64,000 nucleotides of DNA from assembly GCA_035578155.1 (NCBI GenBank), contig JAPWDM010000012.1, positions 10,856,501-10,920,500 on the forward strand. The letters run 5' to 3'. Numbering within the stretch: position 1 is the first letter of the stretch; every line of letters begins with the position of its first letter. Shown piece after piece: positions 24,190 through 37,600 of this stretch. This DNA is from Brachynemurus nebulosus. Lineage: Eukaryota > Arthropoda > Insecta > Neuroptera > Myrmeleontidae. The notes beneath the pieces are model-generated. The model saw only the letters and a program-made list of their open reading frames with translations. It ran no database searches and had not been told where the DNA came from. The translations under genes and the position numbers were made by a program.

Positions 24190-26074
24190 TATATCGATAC
24201 TCTTGAATCGATGTTAACATCGATGTCAGTGAGTGCGTTCATTCGCTTGAGTGGGCAATCGACAATCCCGCACGAGTTGCACATAATATTTTTTATTACG
24301 AATTTCACATACTTTTTTCTATTATTATCACTATTTTTGACATTTTTATTACTTTTTAAAATAATATTTTTGAATGTTCGTCTTTTTTTTCTCTGACTTA
24401 ATATTGTTTAAATTATTTTTTATTACTCATGCGGGAGAAGTACTAACTTGTCGCACACATTTCTGTACGCAAAATAGCTGTTTGCCCACTGTACTCTTCC
24501 CACATACTTTTTTGCGTGCGGAAAGTAGCTTTCCACACGCAAATTGACAATAAAACACGCAAAGCTGCCTCTTGATTTTTCATTTAATAATTATTCTATT
24601 ATTTCATATTTATTTCTATAGAAACCACCAACAAAGTAATTTAAACAATAATTAATTCAGAAAAAGAAAGACGAACACTTAAAAATATTATTTTAAAAAG
24701 TAATAAAAATGTCAAAAATAGTAATAGTAATAGAAAAAAGTATGTGAAATTCGTAATAAAAAATAGTATGTCCAACTCGTGCGGGATTGTCGATTGCCCG
24801 CACTTATTGCACAATATACTATTGTTGGTGGTTTCTATAGAAATAATTATGAAATATTTATTAAATGAAAAATCAAGAGGCGGCTTTGCGTGTTTTGATT
24901 AAATTTTGCGTATTTTATTGTCAATTTGCGTGTGGAAAGTTACTTTCCGCACGCAAAAAAGTATGTGGGAAGAGTACAGTTGGCAAACAGCTATTTTGCG
25001 TACAGAAATGTGTGCGCCAACTTAGTACTTCTCCCGCATGATAATAAAAAATTAATTTCGTTTTTATTTTATACAAATTTGAATCGAAAATTATGGTAAA
25101 GTTACGTGGGTCTACGGCAATAAATAATAATAGGTCGGAAATCGGATAATCAGTACCGTTTGATGTGTGATTTTCCTTGAGAACTTGTAATTCCACTGGT
25201 ACGTCTGGATCGCTGACACCCTGTAACCGTTTCAGGACACCATCGACTATACTTGCGCGATTCGATGCAAACACTCCCACGTGATCTCCGGGTTCGTACG
25301 ACAGGTCACATTTCAATTGGATCAGTAGCGTTGCACGTGTGGAATTGTCGCCGTGCAGATTCGTGCGTTTGAGTAATTTACAAGCCGCAACTTTTCGATT
25401 ATGACATTTATTCAGTGCCGTTTGTAAATCGTAACCTTTCGTCTCCTGGAATCGAACACTCGACACGGACAATGTCTCCGATTGGAGCGCCAACGTGGCT
25501 TCCAAAAAGGTGTCATCATCGTCCAAACAGAATGTTTCGCATGCCACCTAAAACAAAGAAATGGATTCATTTTGGTTTTTCCCACGAACACGTCTCTGTT
25601 TTGAATTACCAACATTAAAGACTTCCGGTGCCCATTTTCGAAACGCCTGCTCTTGGCCACACATTTCGTCGCCCGTAGCCATTTTTAGTAAACGTTCACC
25701 ACCCAATTCACCTAAAATATTATCCACGTATTTGCCGAACGCACAAAAATTTGGATATGCACTTGACCCGAGGGCGAACACCGCAAATCTGACGTTGCTC
25801 AATGGGCCAAATGTGTCTTCCACAACATTGTCGCTGACGGATCCTCTTAAAGAGTCCAATCGGTCCAAATTCTTTTTGGCCGCTATGTCTGTTTGACTGT
25901 TTGCCTTAATGAAGGACTTTGAGGACGCCATACTGTAATTAATATTTCGAATGTTAATTACACTACTGCTTCGATTGAGAGAAAGAAAAATGCATATGTA
26001 TTGGTCACACGGATATAAAAAAAACATTAAAAATTTTTTATGTAAACAAATCATTATATATATATATATATATA

Positions 26075-26116
<42 letters not shown>

Positions 26117-29100
26117 GTATACAGGGTGGAATTTTAATAACTCTTATACCTTTTGGTGAATTTCGATAAAATTTTACGATGATTTGGAACGGAATTTGTT
26201 GGAAACAACATAACTATGTTTTAGGGCCGATCCACATTATCGCTCCGCTCTCGGTACGATATCGCTACGCTCCCGGTTCGACAAAATATTCTTACACAAG
26301 GAACAATGAATGTATTCACATCATCGCTCTGATATCAGTCGCAGCACTCTTATCAGTATCAAGTTATATTACGTGTGAAATGCAAATAAAAAATTGTGGT
26401 CCTTTTAAAAAGGTAATTATGGAATTAATTTAATTAATTAATTCTTATTCATATTTTATTTTCAATTCTCTTTTCAATTGTATTAGGAAAACATGATACA
26501 ACACAATGACGCGACGTTTTGCTACAATACATTATGATACATATAACTAATTAACTAATAGATATGTATTATGATTTTATGTTCTCCTAATACAATAGTG
26601 TTTAAAATATGGAAAAAAGATTTTTATTGGAGCGAGACCGGGGCGAGAATGGAGCGAAAGCGGCACCATAGTGTGAATAGAGAGCGAGCAGGTACCGGCA
26701 CTGTAATGTGAACACAACAAAATTATATCGGAGCGAGAATGGAGCGGGAGCGTATCGATATTGGCACTATAGTGTGGATCGGGCCTTAAACTATGTTGTT
26801 TCCAACAAATTCCGTTCTAATAAATCATCGTAAAATTTTATCAAAATTCACCAAAAGGTGAGTTATTAAGATTCCACCCTGTATACATATATAATGATTT
26901 GTTTACATAAAAAATTTTTAATGTTTTTTTTTTATATCCGTGTGACTAATACATACACATTTTTCTTTCTCTCAATCGAAGCAGTAGTGTACTTAAAAAA
27001 AATTCAGTTAGGATAAAAACGAAAACCTTATTTACCTTAACTTTGTTGAGTCTCCATTAATCATGTTAGCTTCATTTAACTTAAGCGCATACAAATTTTG
27101 TGCAAAAACCTGCAAAAGTGATTATTTTTATACAAGGAAACACACTGAAAAATTGAGGGTAAAGAACTTACTTCACCATTTTCTGGCGGATCACCGTTTC
27201 CAAATGTGGAGGTCACAACAAGTAATAACGCCTCATGTTCAATACTTGTTATATCGTAGTCGGCCATACAATGCACTTCAGCGTTAAATGCATGTCCAAA
27301 AATTTCGCAAAGTTTTTTCGCATACACTTCAGATTTCCCAGTTTCGGTTGCATACAGAACCGTTGCTTTAATTCGACGCGATAATGCTCGACCGAAGAGT
27401 TTTGACGTAAATTTGACCGCTCTGAAATAAAAAAAAAATTATAAGCATTCTTTGAACATTTATTTCAAAGATAGATCAATTTTGTACCTAGCAATTTGTT
27501 TGAAGTGAAATTTCCGTTGGGTCTTTTTAGTTTTACCACATGATTCACGACCTTTTTTCCAAACGTGGCATTTCCAAGCAGGTTCCTAAAAAAAGTTTTT
27601 AAAACATTATTTGCTAATTGTGCTAACAAATACTTATAAGTAAGTTGGAGAATTAAGGACAAAATTAATTGAGTCAAATTTTTTAAATTGATGACTCGAA
27701 GTTTTCTTCACAGTAACTCGAGTAATTTTTTCGACGTGAATTAAATTTGTCACTTGAGTTAGTTTGTTCAACTCGAAGTAATTTTTAAATTTTCGTTACA
27801 ATCGTTTTAACAGTCGTTTTTCCAAATCGAATTGTTATTAGTAGATAATGAGTAGCTTAAGATTGAAAATTGGTAAAACTATCATTTATTCAAGCTTAAA
27901 AGCTTTAGTTACACAAAAACCTTTAATTACGATTTCTGTGCATAACAGATTTGATCATAGCAAGATGTTTAATCTTCTTTATGACGTAAATGCTTCCTCT
28001 TTTCATGAGTGGTAATCATTGATATAGAAGAATATGGATGGAGACTATTTCTTAAGAGAGAGACACGATATAATATAATATGATATGTTAGAATGAATAC
28101 GTAGATTCTTTTGAATGTACCACAAAAAAATAAAAAACAAAAAAGTAAATATACACTAGAACACGTGCAAATAAGCACTAAACACCCAGTCCTACAAAAA
28201 ATTAAATTAAGAAAAAATTAGTAAACGTAATACATCGTAAATATAATATTTAGGTAAGTAAACATTGTATTTATCAATAAATGCAACCATTTCTAGCGAA
28301 AATTTGTTAATTTTTCTAAATTTTTCATTTAAAAAAACAGGTTTATAATAAGCGGAAAAATACCAATATTGACATTACACAAAGTAAAGGAAATCCGAAA
28401 TAGGAATCATTCTAAGTAAATAAGGAATTCGTTTTTTAGTTAAAATATATGATAATAACGACAAAAATTTTAAAAATGTTGTAAAAAATAAAATGATGTA
28501 AAAATTAAAATATAGGTTAGATTGACCCCTCATTTCAATAGCGTCTTATATGTAAAATTAATGAGCATATAAAAATTTAACTTCAAAATTATGTATTTCC
28601 TTTGTATTTATTTATTTATTAATAAAATGATAATTTAATAAATGTATAGTTTTATTTATGTTTGTGTCTACTATTATCAAAAAGATATGTATGTCTTCTT
28701 AGTGATGGAAAATTATAAACCAAAATGAAATCTTTTTAAAGAAATAGTTATAAATTGTAAATAATCGATTAATTTGAGCAATTTTTGGTTTCAGTTTATA
28801 GTAATTTCTAATATTCTTTAAGCACCGTTAAAAAATACAATAATTTAGTAGATAATTAAGAATTCGAAAAATTAACTGATAAAATAGTCGAACAGCATTC
28901 TTAAGGAGTTGATTATTGAATTAAATAGAACAGATATTAAAAATAATTAATTAATTGTTTATTTTTTTATATAGAAATCACAATTATAAGAAAAATATAC
29001 TAAATATATTGTTTTAAAAGCAATGGCAATGTTTTAATTAAATTAAAACCGTCACTGTTTATTTACAAAATGATGTCATTCATAATACGCACGTTTAATA

Positions 29101-32100
29101 TTCATAATATGTTGATCAGTATTTTGGGAAATGCTCCTTCCTTTACAATATTATATACCTCTCCTTCTTCCATGGTGGTAATTATTATAAAATATTGTTA
29201 AAAAAAAAATTTGCTTGTAAAAAAATTCAAAGAAAAACGTTTTTAAATCGCTCGTGAAATGTCTATCACACCTATATGCACACACGAAAAAACAATGTTT
29301 ATCTTTTAAAACCCGGTTTCAAAAACAATTGAGTATGAGACATCGTTAAAAAATTAAATAATTCTTATATTGGCAACAAATCAATCTTCTATTCTTTTCT
29401 AGAAACAAACAGCAGATTTAAAATTTACGTAAGTGCAATAATGAAAGAGATAAAGCCAAGAAAACGGAAATTATTTAAATTCATAAGTGATGAATCATGG
29501 TTAAATTTAAGTAAAATGGATCATACCAACTGTTGTGATAGAGGTTGCTATGATCCAATAAGCAGAGTAATACGAAAATTATCATTAATTTTAATAACAT
29601 TCATGATGAAAAATAAATAAAAGTTTTAAAAAATTAATTGCTGTCATATTATTAACTTGAAACTATTTATGTAATAACTTGGAAAGCATACCTATAACGT
29701 AAAAGTCCCCATTATGGAACGGTATCTAATACTGGAACAGTTTTTACATTTACATATTTATTTCTTTTATTAAGTAAAGAAACATTAAATTCGAGGTGAA
29801 TTTAAATTGAAAAACAATCATTCCATTAATAATAATTTTTGTTATCAGACGTTTCTTTCAGAAATAACTTCATTAATATGTAAATGTCAAAACTATTCCA
29901 GTATTAGATACCGTTCCATAATGGGGGCTTTTACGTTATATAATACATAATCTTGCTACCATAACTAATTATAGATAGTTATTATAGACTGATTATATTT
30001 TTTATAAGTTTCTAAATGAAAAATCTATCGTCTCGCTGTAAAGCGTTACACTATTAAATCGGAAATTAATCCCTTATCATCCTATTATAACAAATTTTTT
30101 CTAATTTATAAAATTTTATCTTAATTTAATTTTTTCACTCAGAATGAAAGGACGGTAATTTTTTTTAAAGGTTTCGTCTGGAATTTTTGAAAAATTGATG
30201 TCTTTTTTATTTTAACGAAATTAAAATTTAAAAAAAAACTTAATTTCGTGAAAACCATTTAAAAGAAATGTTGTTTCGAGAATAACACGTTTAAGGGGGG
30301 AACACTATTGTGAACAACGTCTAATAAAATACGCGATAGGTTACTTTTTAATCACTCTATATATTTATATTCAATATTTTTGTATACATATCATGAATGT
30401 AATGAAATAAGATATTTAATAATAAAAAATGTTCTATAAAAATATTATGCCTGCAGTAAAACTTTGTGCTTTGTTTAATAAAATAATATTTCCAAGCGTA
30501 ACATCGCTTTACTTACATATTTCTAATGAGCTTTGATTATTACTATATAATGAAATGACAAAAATACGTCTACACATATTAATTATGCAACAACAAACTT
30601 TATTTTTATATTTATAGAAAAATATAAACAATAATGTTTCTTTTAGTTATGGAAAAAATTATATATTTCGAAAAATAATACAGACATATTTCTTCTATGT
30701 ATACAATAATTTTTGTTTGATGAAATATATGCAAACGATATTACATACATGTACGTGAGTATGTATATTTATTAGTGTTGTTAATTTTTTGTTGGAAAAG
30801 CAGCAATACATATTTAAATTAAGGGAGTTGGTCCGTAAAACGATTTTTCAAAGGATTTTAACAAACTTCTCCAGACATATATTTAATGCAATACCAATAA
30901 TACGAACCTATACCGAAAAAAAATTGACCGGCCCGATTTCGAGAAAAACAGTTTCAAAGTTTTGCAATTTTAACACGGACTCTTATGGGAAAACTCTATT
31001 TTGTTTGAATAAAATGAAAAAATGTCAAAGAAATTTGATAAAAATACAAAGTTACAAACCATATTTAATAACAAATAAAAATTACTGACCACGCCGTTTT
31101 TGAAATATAATTTATAAACATCATTTTACAACATTTTTACAACGCTTTTTCAACAATGTTTTTATATTGTTGAAATTCAAAAAAACAAGTGGTATACTAA
31201 TATAATAACTGAAGAATATTAATACATTATTTAATTTTTGATAAAAGGAAATTTTTTCGTTGAATTATACTTTTGTACCTGACTATCTCACACCAAATAC
31301 CTTAAGTCTGCATATAGAATATTTGCATAATATTATAGTAAATGAAAAGTTGGAAAAAGTTGCCAAGTTGCATATTCTTTTCGTGCATGTTAAAATAATA
31401 TGCTAGAGTGCGGGCTATGAACTAATTACAACTAATTTGTATTCGTTTTTTTCATTTAAGGGGAGGTTTACTCGAGAGTCCTTAAATATTATGTATTTTT
31501 CTAGAATTTTTTTCTCAAGAACGGAAGTAAATATCAATTTCAAATTTTGTGCACATATTTATTAAGTATTAAACTACACAAAAAAATCCGAAAATCCAAT
31601 GCCTTGTTGGTGGACATCCTAGCGCCGGTAATAAACCACCGAAATCCAAAAACAAAAAAGATTTATAAAATATATGAAGAGTACCGGCACCTCTACCTAT
31701 AATATCAATAAATTGCTGAAAGAAAAAAAATGGCGGATGTTTGAACTTTTGATTACTGTTTTTGTCTTATTTTTCGTTCTTTAAAGTAAATTTAAAAATA
31801 AAAAAATATTGAAAGTGTATCGAACTTAGGTAGAGGTGCCGAAGAATTGAATTATCTTCAAAATAAAATATTAAAAAAAAAAGGATCCATCGAATAGTTT
31901 TTGAGTTATCGTGTTCACCAGTTCCAAAATGTAATTCCGAGATATTATAAAATATATATAAAGAAACGTATTTTCAAAATTTTATATTTAATACTCATTA
32001 TTGCGTGAACTACGTTTTTTGAATTTTTTTTTTATAGAAAGCTGGATTCGATTAATGTGCAAGAATCTTGTTTTTAAATTATTTTCAGTAAAATCACTTT

Positions 32101-34535
32101 GGGAACATATTCTACACATAATTTGCTATCAATTATCAATTCCGGCAAAAAAATCGATTTTTTTTATCAAATCTGAAGTAAACCTTCCCTTAAATTACTT
32201 TCAGCAAAATGACTTTGGGAATATATTCTACACATAATTAGCTACCAATTTCTGCAAAAAAAAAATCGATTTTTTTTTAACGACTCTCAAGTAAACCTCT
32301 CCTTAAATAACAGTCTGAATGAAACATTTATCTTGTTGACGTCATTGAGTATCGTAAAACTTTTAAAACGGTATAAATTGTAATTTTAATTACAGAGATG
32401 TAAAATTTGAAACGAATTGTAGTTTTTGAATAATTTTGTCAGAATTTTAATTTAAGTTAATTAACTGCAAGCTGAAGATTAAAATATTTTTTAGCATTTC
32501 TGAAACAAACGTTAAATCCTATATTGCAGTTGACCTATATTCCATATTATTTTTGAACCAAGTCTAATTAATGTTCTGCACTATATTATGCGACTGACAG
32601 TTCGTACGTTTTCATCCTATTTGACTGGAATTAGCCACGATAATACAAACCACAGAAGACTACAAATATCTCGTATTGTTTACTATTTTTGTTCGTACGT
32701 ATTCAAATATACAGGGTGCATTTTTTTTAGGTCTTGTAAATTAGAGTCAGTTAGAGAGAGAAAAAAATTTTATTTTCTTCAACTGCGTCTAGCTTAGAAA
32801 CAATGTAACTAGAATATTTTTTTCGTATTCCGTACTAAAAATTGGGAAAACGAAACATTTACGGAATCACTTTAGTTGTCTGTTTGTCCGTCCGTGCGCT
32901 ACAGACGATTTTCTCTGAAATTATTCGAGATAAAAATTTGAAATTTACAACAAAGATAGAGTGTGGTGGCTCAGTTATAGATGTGAACTATAAAAAGTTG
33001 GATGGGAAAAGGGAAATGGGAAAGAAAATTCCAGGGGTTAGTATCGTATATGATGCCAAAGGGAAATTTATTAAAGCACGAATTTAACAGTATGTAAAAA
33101 TTTAAAAAAAAAAAGATTTTTCTTGTGAAAAACGCTTAAAAATTGTTATTTTTCAACCTTATCACCAAAAATTTGGCGTAGTGAACATAACTGGCGCCCG
33201 GGGCACGACACTTTATTGGCACCCTCCTCTCCTTTTAGCACATATTTAGCGCCTCTTTGCGAGTGGCGCCCGGGTCATAATAGACCCCTTTGACCCTCCC
33301 CCCGCGTCACGCTATTCCACTGCTCAGAAAAATCTAAAAAAATGCACAGACATTAAGCATGAGGTGTAGATTGAGTCAAAATTATCAGGATTGAAATGTT
33401 CTGTGATCAATTGTTATAAAAAATTTAATTAGTTTTTAGAGAAAAAGTTTTCCGACAAAAAATATCTCTCAAGGCGTAAGGAACAACTTTTGGTTTTTTA
33501 AAAATTATCCGCCGGGTAAACGTAAACTAAAGAAATGTCATAATTTTGCTTCCGAGACTACTAAAGTAGCGGAAGCATTGTGGTCACTTTCGAAAAATAA
33601 AAAATTTTTTTCCTCGAAAATAAAATTTTTTATGCATATTTTACGTTTTAGAGTTTCCTGAATAATTTTGGTTTGGTGTCTGTCCGTCCGTCTGTGTGTC
33701 GCCAGTTTGCACCAAGTGGCATAACTTCTGAACTATTCAATTCTTTTTTATGACATTGTAAGAAAATATGCGGTCTGGTTTCTAGATGGTCCCCTACAAA
33801 TTTCATTGCATTCGGAATAATAGTATCCATGGCGCTACCATGAAATCTCATTAAATGTCAATATCTTATTTGCTGCTAGTCCCACTTCGCTCAAATTTTT
33901 AAAGTATTTCGGGGGTTAGTTTCTAAAATATTTTTGCTATTTACTTAATAAATTTCTAACACTGACTGATTGACTGACTGACAGACAACGCATTTATTTA
34001 ATTAATCTTTAACTTTGACTGACAGACAACGCACAACCTAAACTGTTGGGTTTACAAGGACGAAATTAAGCAAAGGAGTTATGAAAATTGGAGTTTAGGC
34101 TTCTATTTATAAATAAAAGTCAGTTGTTTCTGGTAATTTATTCCCTAAGGAGTTAAAACAGAAAATGAAAGTTCATATGGGAAGTTCGTCATTTTTGAAG
34201 TTAGAAATGTGGATATTGTTTTAGGCTTTTGAAAAACATTAAAAGTGAGCAGAAAGTGAGTACCTAATAAAAAGATGTTGTCGGTGGGAAATCCCATCGG
34301 GTATACGGCTAGTTACTTTATAAGTTAGCCTTTAAGTATTTTGAGTTACAACAATTTTTTATGAACTTTAAGGCGAAAATATAATTTCACGATATATACA
34401 GGATGTCAGAGAAATAAGTGATCATTTTTTGAGGGGTGACTCATAGCACCCTGTAGACACTAAAACCGCAGGAATTTTTTTGGAATTAACAGTCGCGTCA
34501 CTCCTCAAACTGATAAGAGTTATTTCCTTTACACC

Positions 34536-34611
<76 letters not shown>

Positions 34612-37600
34612 GTATATGTATGTATATATATATATATATATAGGGTGTAAGGGAAATAACTCTTATCCTTTTGAGGGGTGACGCGACTGTTAATTCCGAA
34701 AAAATTCCTGCGGTTTTAGTGTCTACAGGGTGCTATGAGTTACCCCTCAAAAAATGGTCACTTATTTCTCTGACAGCCTGTATATTTGGTAGAATACGTC
34801 TTTTATGAGTACAGAAAGTGTTACAGGAAAGACTGAATTCTAACCAATCTATACAAAGAATAAAATTTGGAATTAAATATGGAGTTTAAAAATATTTTCG
34901 ACGTTAAATATTGGGTTCAAAAAGTCGCATTTTGAATAGTTTAATTATTATTAACATATGGAAATATTTGAAAGCTTTCAAAAAACCTTTTTTTTCTCAA
35001 TTTCGTGTAATCTCAATATGTCACCCAAACAAATTCACCCGCTATATCGTCTATCATTTATCCATTTACCTGATATTCATAACTCGGTTTCAATCTATAC
35101 AATGCCATTTCCTGATGAAACACTGGCGTCGCCGACCCGGACAACGGTGGTACAATCCAAATCCAATCGGCCGGACATCCACTACGTAGACGTAATTCAT
35201 TCTCGTAATGTTTCATAAACGATTCACTCGCCGTGTGATGATCAACAATTGTTATATTGCGCGTTTGAAAGCTATGCAACACCGCAATATTGCATTCAAC
35301 TAGTGCCCGATCCTTCCACAGTGTGACGGCCGTACGTGTATCCAAACCCATCCGGGTGGCAATCGTCTCCAACATGTTGTAGCGTTGCACGTCGCACAGA
35401 TTACGACAACCGATTTCGGTGCCCATGTACCAGCCGTTGAACGGTGCTGCGGTGAATTCGATGCCGCCACAATCGAACATCATACTCGAAACGGCCGGCA
35501 AACAGTACCAACGTAAATTTAATTCTTCAAACCATTTTAATCTGTGCACACAAAATTATAGGTATAACACGTCATGTTATTGCATGTATGTAAATGAACA
35601 ATTAAATGTAAATGAGGCGATTTAATGACCGCAAAACATAATTTGATTACATCCAGTCATTGCAGTCATAACATGTTGTTTACATTTCTTCTCGAAAAAT
35701 GTTCTAATTTGTACACTTAACACTCTCTTTATACGATGGTGTATTAGTTTATATATGTATTGAATACACTTTCTTATGCAAAACCTCGTATATTAGAAAT
35801 GATATTTTGAAAATGTTAGGTCGCATCATCTCTTTTAACCCTGGATAACTGAACCTTCGTCATTTTGACGACGCACCATTTTATAAGTCACGCGGTTACT
35901 AAACATTCGTAAATTTGACGACGAAACATGTTTTTTTTTTTTTTTTTTTTTTTTTTAACTTCCCATAGGAAGTTATTGTAATGGGTCCGATTTTACGAAT
36001 CGCTAATTTTGACATATCTCCACGTTTCAAGGTCACTAGAATCCGAATCCATCGTTTTTAGCGTGATGTCTGTGTGTGCGTTAGTTAGTTCGTTCGTTCG
36101 TTCGTGAATTTTTTTTCGTCTCGCATATCTCGAGAACAAATGATGATATCAACTCCGGACTAATTTCATTAGATTCGTAATCAAAAAATGAAGACCGGAT
36201 AAAGTTTTCAGCAAATTCGGATTAGCGGTTTATTTTTTGTGGTAAAAAAACGGAATTAACTTTATTAAGATAACATAGATTATAATTATGGATTTTTTTA
36301 CCATAACATTATTATATAATGGTCTAAGAACCTTCCTTGATGTTAAAAACGCCAGTATTTTATTACAAAATTAAAAAAAAAAAAAAAAAAAAAAAACGAA
36401 ATAAGAAACTTGAAAAAATTAGTTTTTTGCCAAAATATATTTTGTCTCGTATATCTTGAAAATAAATGATGTTATCATTTGTTTGATAAGGGTGGAGCCC
36501 CCACTCTTAGGTACAGAAGGTGAAGCCCCCGGTATGGTGCAAAGGGCAAAGCCTCTACCGGGGGCCCAGGGGAGGAGTTGCCTGAAATGAAAAAGTAATT
36601 ATTTATGTACAGTAGTCTCTAGTCTTTAAGGACACCCAATGGGAAGTTGACAGTGTGGGTAGACCTATTCCCCAAATTTTTTTCTTTTAACTTAGTATAT
36701 TTTGATACTTTAGCCAATGAAATGGATAGTGTTATGGTGTTAGATTGTATATTGTATAATTTCAGTGGTTTTTCTTTTAGTAACAGAACTATAATAGTTA
36801 TTTTCGATACGTATGTGTAAAGTGACGTATTCGAGTGGGCTTAAATTGCTCACGAGTCTAAGGGACTGATACATACACAACGAGATTTCGTGCGCTTACC
36901 ATAAGTGAGTGGGGGTACACAGCGCACTCGATTTGAAAAAAAACAAAAAACAAAAACATGTGCCGTCGTCAAATTTACGAAGTTTTAGTAACAACGTGAC
37001 TATAAAATAGGTTTAGTTATCCAGGGTTAAGTCTTGAAAAGTTGACTTCAGTATGACTTTTGGTTTGTATCTCGGTTTGAGCAAAATTCTAGTCTAGAAG
37101 TCTGAAAAGTTCGATTTTCTTGTTCCATTTTCTGGAAGTATAGACATCTAAAAATATGTCTCAAAAGGAAATCTAAAAATTTTGAAAATTTACAAAGATA
37201 TGGTCATTTTAGTACAGTAGACAGTGGCGGATTTACCACTCTAGGCTCCGTGAAAAATGCCGCCCCTAAAAAGCTAAAAAGATTTCTTAATAGCTTTTTA
37301 ACACTTTTTCTTAAGAAAAGTAAGTGATGAGCAAAAAAAAAACTCCAAATTCTAAATTTTGCCGCCCTTTTTGTCCAAATTTGCAGCCCCTAAAATCTGT
37401 CGCTCCAGGCTCCAGTCTACTCAGCCTGCCGGATAAGGTATCAGTAAATGTATTTTCATCGAAACTATACTTTTTCAAACTGTTGACATGATTTCGAGTT
37501 CTATTGATCCAATCGACTTCAAATTTGGCATCATCCTTCAGTACATGTTGCTTTATAATAGGTAGCCGCCATTTTTAGACTTCTTTCATTGTAGTTCCTG

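Larger units (their letters stand above)
25959..26992. mobile_element. Foldback (palindromic) transposon filling a NOS intron
   Basis: The two ends are inverted copies. The left starts TACACTACTGCTTCGATTG at 25959 and the right ends with its complement at 26992. The match continues inward for about 100 nt, passes an AT tract (61 nt left, much shorter right), then continues with ACAGGGTGGAATTTT...GGTGAATTT (26119-26215, matching 26790-26882). TA borders fit a TA target duplication. The centre was an almost perfect palindrome before another element (26221..26789) entered it. The element sits 26 nt from the splice acceptor and 43 nt from the donor of the flanking NOS exons. Confidence 0.85.

Noticed and set aside
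24084..24396. Tyr-Ile repeat proteins on both strands
   Set aside because: Frames through (TA)n microsatellites; likewise 13745-13951 and 63125-63715.
24921..25547. 208-codon frame as a single NOS exon
   Set aside because: NOS similarity stops at the Asn codon before the donor at 25156; the rest is read-through into a transposon-filled intron.
32842..33087. 81-codon plus-strand frame with TGTCCGTCCGTGCG in front
   Set aside because: No recognised domain; the upstream CTGTCCGTCC-type sequence occurs near several repeats, so it is probably part of one.
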